A stretch of DNA of 64,000 nt, taken from positions 186,001 to 250,000 of the forward strand of contig CAVPWE010000003.1 in assembly GCA_963709485.1 (NCBI GenBank), given 5' to 3'. The notes beneath the pieces were generated by a model. That model was not told where the DNA came from. It did not search any database and was given only the letters and a program-made list of their open reading frames with translations. Made by a program: the position numbers and the translations under genes. This stretch comes from JAXDBM01 sp963709485. Lineage in GTDB: Bacteria; Desulfobacterota; Syntrophia; Syntrophales; Fen-1087. Below are positions 41,570 through 51,100 of this stretch, piece after piece (the stretch's first letter is position 1; each line of letters begins with the position of its first letter).

Positions 41570-41614
41570 TTAAAGTAAGCCAAACAAAACAAAAAACTCC
41601 CAAGGAGACGGATC

Positions 41615-41890
41615 ATGAAAAAGACAATCGGAACGATGGCAGTGGCGGCAACGGTGGTTCTTCTGACGGCAGGGTTCAGCTTCGCGGAATACGCGGCGGC
41701 GGGCCTAGCCAATTTCCCCTATTTCCAGTTGGGCGCCCTGATCGTGGGCGGTCTGATCATCATTTCCCTGAAGCACAAGTACGAGAAGATGTACACCGGC
41801 GAGACCGTGGGCGCCTTCGCCCTGTACACGGTCCTGATCGCCCTGTTCACCAACCCCGTAATCGACGCGGTGAAGAACCTGGTCGGCTAA
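41615..41890 (+). CDS. Small signal-peptide/membrane protein, duplicated (copy B)
   Basis: 91 residues, identical to the protein at 29171-29446 except Asn for Asp in the FPYF region (LANFPYF against LADFPYF). Two of the three DNA differences are silent. The identity block of about 340 bases runs from the sigma-54-like promoter to the stop codon and then ends sharply; downstream the two loci share only a distant AtpI-like gene. This points to recent gene conversion or duplication. A signal peptide and two further hydrophobic segments are predicted; the function is unknown. Confidence 0.75.
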   Translation: MKKTIGTMAVAATVVLLTAGFSFAEYAAAGLANFPYFQLGALIVGGLIIISLKHKYEKMYTGETVGAFALYTVLIALFTNPVIDAVKNLVG

Positions 41891-41907
41891 ACAGAACATG
41901 AAAGGAA

Positions 41908-41929
41908 GGAGCCGGAGTGATCCGGCTCC
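41908..41929 (+). promoter_or_regulatory. Hairpin enclosing the start of the AtpI-like gene
   Basis: GGAGCCGGA (41908-41916) pairs perfectly with TCCGGCTCC (41921-41929) around a GTGA loop. The stem contains the ribosome site and the loop contains the GTG start codon of the next gene, so folding would hide the start. It may instead be a weak terminator without a T run. Confidence 0.5.
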
Positions 41930-42255
41930 CTGACAATCCCATGATAACGGGAATCTCGGAACACAACAGAAGCATCCTCGCGGACATTCTGGCTTACAGC
42001 GCCTGGGGGTTCATCATCGTTGCGGGCTCCCTTCTTCTCTTCTGGGTCGGACTGTTTATCGACGAAAAGCTCCTTACGGAACCTTACTTTATGTTCGGGC
42101 TGTGTTTCCTGGCTATCTTTCTGACGATTGGACGGCTTTGGCAGAGGGCCATCAAGTTCAAAGACAGGCAGAAGGCCGGCCTCATCCCTGAGAACGAGAG
42201 GAAGGCGCTCAGGATTTTGAGCAACACAGGAATCTCTTTGGGGCCCCGTCAGTAA
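41917..42255 (+). CDS. AtpI/AtpZ-like membrane protein (copy B partner)
   Basis: 112 residues from the GTG in the hairpin loop, or 104 from ATG 41941 which has no clear ribosome site. Two helices (about 32-52 and 63-80) carry AYSAWGFIIVAGSLLLFWVG and MFGLCFLAIFLTIGRLWQRA, the same pattern as the protein at 28870-29106, plus a polar C-terminal tail of about 30 residues. It is well diverged from that partner, unlike the preceding gene pair. It probably works with the small protein upstream. Relation to ATP synthase is by family resemblance only. Confidence 0.65.
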   Translation: MIRLPDNPMITGISEHNRSILADILAYSAWGFIIVAGSLLLFWVGLFIDEKLLTEPYFMFGLCFLAIFLTIGRLWQRAIKFKDRQKAGLIPENERKALRILSNTGISLGPRQ

Positions 42256-42408
42256 CAGACTGCCGAATACATCAATACCGGACCGAACCCTTTCACCGGT
42301 TTCCCGAAATCGCAGGGCTTGTTTCTTTATCCGAGCCGGTCGGCAAGCATGCTCGCCCGCGAGCGTTTCCAGGAGGGGAAGGATAGATAAATTGACGGAA
42401 ATCAGGCC

Positions 42409-42912
42409 TTATTCCCTTAGCCCATCCAGGACCTTCAGCATCTCGCTGTTCCCCGGTATGTCCGCCATGCTTGTGCCGTACTGGGAAAAAGCGAGGGCGC
42501 CCTTCCGGTCAATCACGAAAAGTGCGGGCATCCGGCCGAGTTTCAGCAGCTTCCATTCCTGGCCGTAGAGGTCGGCAGGTTTTCCATCCTCGTCGGGAAT
42601 GCCGATCATGGGCAGTCCCTCCTGCTTCCAGTACTTAGAGACCTTCTCCACTCCGTGCGGCGCAACGACGACGATCGTGGCGTTTCTTGACGAGAACTCC
42701 TTGAAATCCTGTTTCATCTGATCCAGATGTTTTCGGGCGTAGGGTCAGTCAAAACCGCGCAGGAAGACAAGCATCACGGGGCCCTGCTGCCGCAGCGTCG
42801 ACAGTGCTATTTTCCGGCCATCATAGGAAACCGCTTCAAATTCAGGTGCGGCCGCGCCGGTGGCGAGGGCGGACAGCACAACGACGGATGCCAATAACAA
42901 ATGAAAAGACAC
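42409..42912 (-). CDS. Exported redoxin/peroxiredoxin-like protein, probable selenoprotein (in-frame TGA)
   Basis: From GTG 42912 (GGAGG seven bases upstream) the frame reads a signal peptide (about 1-22, VVVLSALATGAAA), an AhpC/TSA-type N-terminus (PEFEAVSYDGRKIALSTLR, then VMLVFLRGFD), a TGA at codon 56 (42747-42745), and continues in the same frame with PYARKHLDQMKQDFKEFSS, then the redoxin region WKLLKLGRMPALFVIDRKG to the stop at 42409. The TGA stands where redoxins have the active-site cysteine (RGxxCPY). A SECIS-like hairpin follows 15 bases later. A selenocysteine protein of 167 residues is the best reading; a nonsense mutation of a cysteine codon is the alternative. Role: peroxide or disulfide chemistry in the periplasm. 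Confidence 0.75.
42715..42729 (-). promoter_or_regulatory. Candidate bacterial SECIS hairpin
   Basis: On the minus strand CATCTG (42729-42724), loop GAT and CAGATG (42720-42715) form a perfect six-base stem starting 15 bases after the TGA. The loop starts with G and its centre is about 23 bases from the TGA, within the range I recall for bacterial SECIS elements. Confidence 0.55.
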
Positions 42913-43057
42913 GGGAACACCTCCTCTGCGCTGCTTGGATAAATTGTTTCCGGAATGTGTCGGATGAGTCACAATAACATCATGTCAACGGGCATTCCAT
43001 AACCAGAAAAATTATCGTCGTGCAAAAAGCTGGCTTACCCGAGTGGTATGGGGTTGA

Positions 43058-44803
43058 CTATTTAGCCCTCTTACTGCTCCAGACAGAACCCGCGGGTGGG
43101 TATTCCAGGGTGCTGTCGAGATCCGCAACCCTCTCGGGCGAATGATCCGGGAAGGGCAACTCCCCCTGGCTCCTCCAGCGTTGCACGGCCTCCGCGGCCT
43201 CACGTCCCTTGTTTTCATCGACCCCTCCGTCCTTTGCCATGTAGATTGTCTGAGAGGGGAATGCAAAGCCGCTGCCGCCGGATGCGACGATGTCCATGAT
43301 CCGCAGCAGGAGATCCTCCTGGACGGAAAGGAACGCTTCCTGCGCTGTTTCGAAGACATATGCGAAGATTTCCACATCGATGGAAGAAGGGCCGAGGCCG
43401 ACGAATCTCACGCGCGCTGTTGCGGAATCCACCCGTGGGTGCTGGTACAAGAGTTCGCGGATCCGGGTGAGAAGGAAACGGAGCTGGTCCGCTGTGGTCT
43501 CGTGGCGGAGGTTCAGGGTGTGCCGGAAGAGGAACCGGTCGCGCAGGGTGAAATTCTCGATGCTCACCGCCGCGAGCTGGCCGTTGGGGACGGAGACGAC
43601 GGTTCGGGCAAGCGTGCGGATCTGGGTGGAGCGCAGGCCGATGTTCTCGACCGTGCCCTGGTGCTCGCCGGCCTTGCAGTAATCGCCCAGGCGGATGGGC
43701 TTGTCCCAGACGAGAAAGACACCGCCGAAGAAATTCTCGATCGTTTTCTGTGCGGCAAAAGCAACGGCAATGCCGCCGACGCCGAGACCGGCAATGACGG
43801 CCGTGAGGTTGATTCCCGCAAAGTAATAGAAGACAACCACAAGACCGGCGACGATGACCACCGCCTTGAGCAGCGTTGACGTAAGGCGGATGAGCGCATG
43901 ATCGGCCGCGGGCCTGCGCCTCTCAACGACATCCGCGCCGATCTCGATCAGGTGGATGACAATCCATGTCAGACCGGCAACGGCCATTGTCGAGGCCAGA
44001 AAGGTCCAGAACAGCCGGCCGAGCAGCGAAAGCGAGCCCAGGGAAAGGACGTAAACGGCAACCGCCGAAAAAAGAAGCATCAAAGGGCTTCTGATCTGCC
44101 TGATCTTCGTCAGCGCCTGCTCGTCGAGGCGGCGGCGAATCGGCTCACGCACCAGCGCAAGGAACAGCGCCGTGAAAAGCCAGCCGAAAAAGAACGCCAG
44201 GGGAAGCAACAGCAGAAACAGGATCCACCGGTAAGGCGGCTGTCCGCCAATACGGGCCTCGGTCAGCACGGACGGCAGATGCCACTCGAGCCAGGGGATG
44301 TCGATCTCCTCGTAGATCTGGGGCACGAGTTTGAGGGTGTCGGAGGAGAAGAGCCAGACCGGGGGGTTGTTCTCCTTCTGGATGCGCTCGAGCAGAATCC
44401 TGTGCTGCCCCTTCTTCGTCTTGACGATTCCCACGATCTCCTGGTTGACGGGAAGGCCATCCTGGAGGTTGCCCTCAGGCCTCGAGCTCAGGGTGGTCGC
44501 GGAAAAAGAAAGTCCCTCGTCGAGGATCTGCTTCAGTTCGAGGGCAAGCTGCCGGGCGCGCTTTCCCGTCTGGCGGGTATCCAGGTAATCGACGGCCCGC
44601 TCGTCGTCTTCCCGCTGCATGGCCTTCAGAAAACCGACCACGGCGCCCTGCGGGGTACTCCGTCCCAGGGGGTCGTCGTAAGTGGCTTCGGCCGGGAGGG
44701 TTCCCTTCGCAGCCGGTGCGGGCATGGCCTTCTCCGCGGCAAAGGCGCCTGCAGCCATGCATGCCATAAGCAGAGTTATCAGAATTATGCGAATGGACGG
44801 CAT
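43058..44803 (-). CDS. MscS-family mechanosensitive channel with periplasmic N-terminal domain
   Basis: 581 residues from ATG 44803. A signal peptide (about 1-22, ending AGAFA) is followed by a soluble domain of about 150 residues and then four to five membrane helices (about 185-390). The MscS pore helix and beta domain read AGLGVGGIAVAFAAQKTIEN, FFGGVFLVWDKPIRLGDYC, and VSVPNGQLAAVSIENF (about 345-430). The C-terminal alpha/beta domain follows. It opens when membrane tension rises and releases solutes. Large N-terminal domains are seen in the MscK/YbiO-like subgroup. It lies alone between the redoxin and the PHA synthase-like gene. An earlier in-frame start at 44860 has no advantage. Confidence 0.9.
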   Translation of the reverse strand: MPSIRIILITLLMACMAAGAFAAEKAMPAPAAKGTLPAEATYDDPLGRSTPQGAVVGFLKAMQREDDERAVDYLDTRQTGKRARQLALELKQILDEGLSFSATTLSSRPEGNLQDGLPVNQEIVGIVKTKKGQHRILLERIQKENNPPVWLFSSDTLKLVPQIYEEIDIPWLEWHLPSVLTEARIGGQPPYRWILFLLLLPLAFFFGWLFTALFLALVREPIRRRLDEQALTKIRQIRSPLMLLFSAVAVYVLSLGSLSLLGRLFWTFLASTMAVAGLTWIVIHLIEIGADVVERRRPAADHALIRLTSTLLKAVVIVAGLVVVFYYFAGINLTAVIAGLGVGGIAVAFAAQKTIENFFGGVFLVWDKPIRLGDYCKAGEHQGTVENIGLRSTQIRTLARTVVSVPNGQLAAVSIENFTLRDRFLFRHTLNLRHETTADQLRFLLTRIRELLYQHPRVDSATARVRFVGLGPSSIDVEIFAYVFETAQEAFLSVQEDLLLRIMDIVASGGSGFAFPSQTIYMAKDGGVDENKGREAAEAVQRWRSQGELPFPDHSPERVADLDSTLEYPPAGSVWSSKRAK

Positions 44804-44897
44804 GACCTCAACCTTTTCCGGCTTGTTTTTGCCTCTGAAACAGACCCGCCCTTGGCGCATTTACCGCACGTTCAGTCAGCGTTCCGCCGTTTCCTGT

Positions 44898-46631
44898 TCA
44901 GATCTGATGCACGTATGTTCCCGGGGCGTCGCCGAGGATGCGCAGACCCTTTACCGGCGAACCCATATCCGGAGGGGCGGTCTGGCCGGAGGAATTTTCC
45001 GCCAGCCACTTCTGCCAGGGGAGCCACCAGGAGCCGCTGAACCGGGGCGCTTCCTCCAGCCACCGGTCGGGATCGACGTATTTTTCCCCTTCCCGGCGGG
45101 TCAGCATCTGGTACGTCCTCCTGTTATTCTGGGGTTCGCTGACAATGCCGGCATTGTGTCCGCCGCTGGTCAGGACAAAGGTGACCGTGGGGGCGTCGGA
45201 GACCAAGTGGAACTTGTAGACGGAGTGCCAGGGCGCCACGTGGTCCATGACGGTGCCGACCAGAAAGACGGGGACATGAATGTCGTGGATGACGATATTG
45301 CGGCCGTCGACCTTGTAGCGGCCCTCGAAAAGATCGTTGTCCAGGAAAAGACGGCGCAGGTACTTGCTGTGCATCCGGTAGGGCATCCTCGTGGCATCGG
45401 CATTCCAGGACATCAGGTCGTTCAGCGGTCGGCGCGTGCCGAGGAGGTAATTCTGAATGAGCGGAGACCAGAAAAGATCGTTTGCCCGCAGGAGCTGGAA
45501 GGCTCCGGCCATTTCCCTGGTGTCCAGATAACCCCGGTCGTACATGATGTCTGTCAGATAGTTGACCTGGTTCTCGTCGATGAACAGGGTCAGTTCTCCG
45601 GCTTCCGTAAAGTCGGTCTGCGCCGCGAGGAGGGTCATGCTGCCAAGCCGATCATCTCCATCCCGGGCCATGGTGGCGGCGACAATGGACAGCATGGTGC
45701 CGCCCAGGCAATACCCCACGGCATGGAGCTTCTTTTCCGGCAATATCTTTGAAACGGCGTTGATCGCGGCCATGATGCCGTCGAAGTGGTAGTCGGCCAT
45801 GGACAGGTTGCGGTCTTCCTCCGTGGGGTTGCGCCAGGAGATGATAAACACCGTGTGTCCGCTGTCCACCAGGTATTTGACGAGGGAATTGTGGGGGGAG
45901 AGGTCGAGAATATAGTACTTCATGATCCACGCCGGAACAATGAGGACCGGCTCGGCGTATACTTTTTTCGTTGTGGGGGCGTACTGGATCAGCTCGAAGA
46001 GACGGTTGCGGAACACGACCTTGCCCGGTGTTACGGCCACCTTTTCCCCGGGGCGGAAATTTTCGGTACCCACGGGAAGCTCCCTGTTGCGCTGGCGGCG
46101 CCAGTCCTCCATCATGTTCTCCCAGCCCCGGAGAAGATTCTGCCCGCCCTGCTCCCGCGTCGCCTGGAGCAGGATCGGGTTCATCCAGAGGAAATTCGCC
46201 GGCGAGAGCAGATCCATGACCTGCCGGGCCATAAAAGAAACGATATTCTCGTGATGACGGGAGACGCCGGGAATATCGGTGGTGGCATTCTGCCACCATT
46301 GTTCGGCAAGGAGAAAGGCCTGGTACATGAATACGTACGGTTGCTGCTGCCAGGCCTCGTCCTGGAAGCGTCTGTCGGCGGCGATGGGTTTCTCCGGTTC
46401 CTGATTGCTTTTGAGCCAGGTCCGAAATACGTGATCCCAGAAATTGGCAACTTTTTCTGTTAAGTCCTCGGTGATCCGGGATTGTGTCCCCGGTGAATCG
46501 GCAAGATTGATCGACCAGTCGAGAAAGGCCAGCAACTGGGTTACCGGAGACAGATTCATGGTGAATTTGGCCTGCTTGGCATGGATAAAACTGTCCACAC
46601 CGGCATGTGAAGAGTCTTTTAACGCTTCCAT
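44898..46631 (-). CDS. phaC: Class I poly(3-hydroxyalkanoate) synthase-like protein
   Basis: 577 residues, the class I PhaC length. The N-terminal PhaC_N domain (about 60-230) is followed by an alpha/beta hydrolase core with the lipase-box motif GYCLGG (catalytic Cys near 308), the aspartate region LLAAQTDFTEAGEL (near 340-353) and the C-terminal SGGHNAGIV histidine (near 485). It polymerises hydroxyacyl-CoA into storage polyester. No phaA, phaB or phasin gene is adjacent. The mutation of the usual GxSxG to GxCxG identifies a true synthase rather than a depolymerase. Start chosen at the first ATG; the next in-frame ATG (residue 25) is possible. Confidence 0.9.
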   Translation of the reverse strand: MEALKDSSHAGVDSFIHAKQAKFTMNLSPVTQLLAFLDWSINLADSPGTQSRITEDLTEKVANFWDHVFRTWLKSNQEPEKPIAADRRFQDEAWQQQPYVFMYQAFLLAEQWWQNATTDIPGVSRHHENIVSFMARQVMDLLSPANFLWMNPILLQATREQGGQNLLRGWENMMEDWRRQRNRELPVGTENFRPGEKVAVTPGKVVFRNRLFELIQYAPTTKKVYAEPVLIVPAWIMKYYILDLSPHNSLVKYLVDSGHTVFIISWRNPTEEDRNLSMADYHFDGIMAAINAVSKILPEKKLHAVGYCLGGTMLSIVAATMARDGDDRLGSMTLLAAQTDFTEAGELTLFIDENQVNYLTDIMYDRGYLDTREMAGAFQLLRANDLFWSPLIQNYLLGTRRPLNDLMSWNADATRMPYRMHSKYLRRLFLDNDLFEGRYKVDGRNIVIHDIHVPVFLVGTVMDHVAPWHSVYKFHLVSDAPTVTFVLTSGGHNAGIVSEPQNNRRTYQMLTRREGEKYVDPDRWLEEAPRFSGSWWLPWQKWLAENSSGQTAPPDMGSPVKGLRILGDAPGTYVHQI

Positions 46632-46718
46632 GGAATTACCCCCCTTTCCTTGCGCTTTTCTGAAACCGGTTGATTGCTTTCATGCGTTTATCACGATATT
46701 GGATCTAATTCATGCCTC

Positions 46719-48128
46719 TTAATAGCCACCCCCGCCGAGCACCTTGTAGAGCGCGACCCTGTTGGAGAACTCGGCCAGACGCAGGAAGATCAGCACCTGT
46801 TGCGCCGCATAGAGGGCGCGCTGCGCCACGAGGACGCTCAAGTAGTTGTCGATTCCCCTGGTGTAGCGCGCATTGGAGAGGCGGTAGGCTGTTTCCAGAG
46901 CATCGACCAGAGATTGCTGCGCCGCGATCTGCTGGTTCACTGTGCCCCGCACGGCAAGGGCATCGGACACTTCCCGAAATGCGGTCTGGATTGCCTTTTC
47001 GTATTGAGCCAGAAAGATTTCCTTCTCCACTTTCGTAAAATCGTATGCCGACCACGTGCGGGCATCAAAAATCGGCATGACGATCTGCGGTGCGAAGCTC
47101 CACGTGCCGGAGCCGGATTTGAAGAGTCCGGACAGGTCTGCGCTTGCGGTTCCCATGGCCGCCGTCAGGGAGATGCGCGGGAAGAAAGCCGCCCGGGCGG
47201 CGCCGATATTGGCGTTGGCAGCCTTGAGCCGGTGTTCCGCCGCCAGCACATCCGGCCGCTGCAGGAGCAGCTCGGAGGACAAGCCGGGGGAAACCTCTCT
47301 GGGGGGGCTGACATTGGCCAGCTCCGGCGGCAAAAGCTCCGCGGGAACGGGAGCGCCGGCCAGCAAATTCAAGGCGTTTTCATCCTGCGCCACGATTTGC
47401 GTGTAGCGGGCGACATCCCTCCTGGCCGTTTCCACCTGGCTCTGCGCCTGCCGGAGGTCCAGTTCGGACGCAATCCCCACATTAAAACGTTTCCGGATCA
47501 ATTTGTAGGATGCTTCCTGTGTCTCCAGGGTGGAAGTCACCAGCTTGAGGTTCTCCCGGTCCGCCCCCAGTGTAAAGTACGCATCGGCCACGGCGGATAC
47601 CAGCATGAAACGGGCGCTTCGCTGCGCCTGATCCGTGGCCAGATATTCTTCCAGCGCCGCATCCTTCAGGCTGCGGATGCGGCCGAAGAAGTCGATCTCC
47701 CAGGAAATGACGCCGAGATTCACACTGTAGCGCTCGGAAGTCGTCACCGTCCCGCTTCGCGAAAGATCGGCAGGCACGCGTTCCTTGCTCCCGCTTCCGA
47801 TCGCGTCGATTGTCGGCAGCAGTTCGGCCCGTGAAATTCCGTAATATGCTCTTGCCCGCTCGACGTTCAAGGCCGTAATACGGAGATCCCGGTTGTTGTC
47901 CAGGGCGGTCTCGATGATTTTTTGCAGGCGCTGATCGGTGATGAACTCCTGCCAGGGCAAGTCCGATGCCGCCGGAGCGGACGTGGCTGCCTGTGTTTCA
48001 CTGTAGGCCATGCCGGCCGGCCAGTCTGAGGGGACGGGCGCTGTCGGGCGCTCATATCTGGGGGCAAAGGTGCAGCCGGCCACATGGAGGAAGATCAGGC
48101 CCCATAGAAGAAAAAGATTCTTGCTCAT
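46719..48128 (-). CDS. Outer-membrane efflux lipoprotein (NodT/OprM type)
   Basis: 469 residues from ATG 48128. The lipobox LHVAGC near residue 19 marks a lipoprotein; the two OEP repeats follow (about 60-250 and 260-460), with the Ala/Gln-rich helical hairpins and the ends SARFMLVSAVADAYFTL and VAQRALYAAQQVLIFLR. It forms the outer-membrane duct for the adjacent RND pump. The gene follows the pump gene with a spacing of one base to its start, in the order adaptor, pump, channel, typical for AcrAB-OprM-like operons. Confidence 0.92.
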   Translation of the reverse strand: MSKNLFLLWGLIFLHVAGCTFAPRYERPTAPVPSDWPAGMAYSETQAATSAPAASDLPWQEFITDQRLQKIIETALDNNRDLRITALNVERARAYYGISRAELLPTIDAIGSGSKERVPADLSRSGTVTTSERYSVNLGVISWEIDFFGRIRSLKDAALEEYLATDQAQRSARFMLVSAVADAYFTLGADRENLKLVTSTLETQEASYKLIRKRFNVGIASELDLRQAQSQVETARRDVARYTQIVAQDENALNLLAGAPVPAELLPPELANVSPPREVSPGLSSELLLQRPDVLAAEHRLKAANANIGAARAAFFPRISLTAAMGTASADLSGLFKSGSGTWSFAPQIVMPIFDARTWSAYDFTKVEKEIFLAQYEKAIQTAFREVSDALAVRGTVNQQIAAQQSLVDALETAYRLSNARYTRGIDNYLSVLVAQRALYAAQQVLIFLRLAEFSNRVALYKVLGGGGY

Positions 48129-48129
48129 A

Positions 48130-51100
48130 TCATTTATCCCCTGATGTGCTTTCACTGCCCGCCCCGATGGATGGTTGCTTATTGCGTTTGGCGGTGAGCT
48201 TTTCCATCCACCCGCGGAAGGCGCCGGTCCCGGTTGATCCCTGTCTCGCCTGCCTGCCGATGAATTTTTCGATCAGCACATAGAAAAGGGGCGAAAAGAT
48301 GAGAACCAGGACTGTGGCGGTCACCATCCCGCCCAGCACGCCGGTGCCGATGGCGTTCTGAGCGCCCGCCCCGGCGCCGGTGCTGATCGCAAGCGGTAGG
48401 ACGCCGAAACCGAAGGCCAGGGAAGTCATGACGATCGGCCGGAAACGCAGTTTGGCCCCCTCCAGCGTGGCATCGATCAGATTCATCCCCTTTTCCAGAC
48501 CGTCCTTGGCGAACTGGACAATCAGGATGGCGTTCTTTGTCGTCAGGCCCAGCGTGGTCAGAAGGCCGATCTGGAAATAGACGTCATTGGTCAGCCCGCG
48601 CATACTCGTGGCGATGATGCCGCCGATCACGCCCAGGGGGAGGACCAGCAGGATCGAGATGGGCACGGTCCAGCTTTCGTAAAGCGCCGCCAGGCAGAGG
48701 AAAATCACGAAAACAGAGAAGGTGTACAAGAGAGGGGCCTGGGAGCTGGACATCCGCTCCTGGTAGGAGAGGCCCGTCCAGTCGAAGCCGAACCCTTTCG
48801 GCAGCTTTTCCGTGAGCTCTTCCATGGCCTTCATGGCCTCGCCCGAGCTTCTCCCCGGCGCCGGTTCCCCCCAGAAGTTAATGGCTGCAAACCCGTTGAA
48901 GCGCGCCAGGCTTGTGGGGCCTGAGGTCCATCGGCCGGAGGCGAAAGAGGAGAAGGGGACCATCTTCCCCGCGGTGTTCCGGACATAGAGTTTTTCGAGG
49001 TCCTTGGGCAGCATGCGGTAGGGGGCGTCCACCTGGACGTACACTCTTTTCACGCGGCCGCCCTTGATGAAGTCATTGGCATAGGAGCTGCCGAAGGCCG
49101 CAGCGATTGTCCTGTGGATGGAAGAGATGGGGACCCCCAGGGCGCCGGCCTTGTCCCAGTCCACGTCGATCCGGTATTGGGGCACGTCATCCATGCTGTT
49201 GGGCCGGAGGGCGACCAGCCGCGGGTCCTTTGCGGCAATGCCCAGCAGTTCGTATTGGGCATTCATCAGCGCCTGGTGGCCGAGACCGCCGCGGTCCAGG
49301 AGCATGAAATCGAAACCCTTGGCCATGCCCAGTTCCGTGACGGCCGGTGGCGGGAAAGCGAATATTCTTGCATTGCGGATGCCCGCAAAGGCTTTCATGG
49401 CCCTTTGGGCAATCGCCTTCACCTTGAGGTTGTCCCGGTTGCGGAGGTGCCAGTCCTTCAGCCTGACGAACGCCATGCCGTTGCTCTGCGCACGCCCCGA
49501 GAAAGAGAAGCCGGTGAGCGTCATCACCGCGTCCACCGCCTCTTTTTCGTTTTCGTTGAAATGACGAACGATCTGATTCGCCACCTCTCTGGATTGTTCC
49601 AGTGTGGATCCTGTCGGCAGGATGGTCTGGGCAAACAGCGTTCCCTGGTCTTCATCGGGGAGGTAGGCGGTGGGCATGCGGAGGTACAGCACTCCCATGA
49701 CGGCAATGATCACCAGGAAGACGACCAGATATCGCCTTTTTCGGGAGAGTGAGTGTCCGACCAGACTTACATAGCGGCTCCGGAGGCGAAAAAAGGCGTG
49801 GTTGAACCATCTGAAAAACGGGCGCAGGAAGACAATGGCATTTTCCTCCTCATGCCCGGCCGGCACCGGCTTGAGAAGGCCGGCACAGAGGACCGGCGTC
49901 AGGATCAACGCCACGAGCACCGACAGGAGCATGGCGGAGATGACGGTCACGGAGAACTGGCGGTAGATGATGCCGGTGGAGCCGGGGAAGAACGCCATGG
50001 GGCCGAACACGGCCGAGAGCACGAGCCCGATGCCGATCAGGGCGCTCGTGATCTGCTCCATGGACCTGGCCGTGGCCTCCCGGGGGGACAACCCCTCCTC
50101 GGCCATGATCCGCTCCACGTTTTCCACGACCACGATGGCGTCGTCCACGAGCAGGCCGATGGCCAGCACCATGGCAAACATCGTCAGCATGTTGATGGAA
50201 AACCCGAAGATGCCCAGGACGGCAAAAGTTCCCAGGAGGACCACCGGCACGGCGATGGTCGGAATCAGCGTCGCCCGTACGTTTCCGAGGAAGAGCCACA
50301 TGATCAGGAAGACAAGCACGATGGCTTCGAAAAGCGTTATCACCACCTCTTTGATGGCTACCCGGATGAAGGGGGTCGTGTCGTTGGGATAGAAGTGCTT
50401 CATTCCCGGGGGAAAGTACCGGCTCAGCTCCGCCATTTTCGCCTTGACGGCATCGGCCGTGTCCAGGGCGTTGGCGCCTGCGGCCTGGCGGATGGCAAGG
50501 ACGCCGGCCGGGCGGCCGTTGTGGGCGGATTCGATATCGTACAATTCGCTTCCCATCTCGGTCCGGCCCACATCCCGGATCCGCACGGTGGAACCGTCCG
50601 GGTTGGTGCGGACGGGAATGGCGGCAAATTCCTCCGGCGTCCTGAGCAGGTTCTGGACGACGATGGATGCATTCAGGCGCTGGCCCTTCACAGCCGGCAT
50701 CCCGCCGAATTGTCCCGCGGAAATCTCCACATTGTAGGCCCTGAGCGCTGCGACGACATCTTCAATGGTCAGGCGATAATCCGTCAGCTTGTCCGGATTA
50801 AGCCAGATGCGCATGGCATATTCCGCGCCGAAAATCTGCGTCTCGCCCACACCCGGCACACGCGACAGAACACCGTCCACATTGGAAACGGCATAGTCGG
50901 TCAGGTCCTTCATGTCCATGCTGTTGTCTTCGGAAACCAGGGCGATGATCAACAGGTAGTTTCTGGTGGATTTTCGGACCGTGACCCCCCGGCTCTGGAC
51001 CACCTCGGGCAGGTTCGCCATGGCGCTCTGCAGCTTGTTCTGCACCTGGGACCAGGCAAAATCCGGATCGGTACCCGCCTGGAAAGTCAGTTCGATTCGG

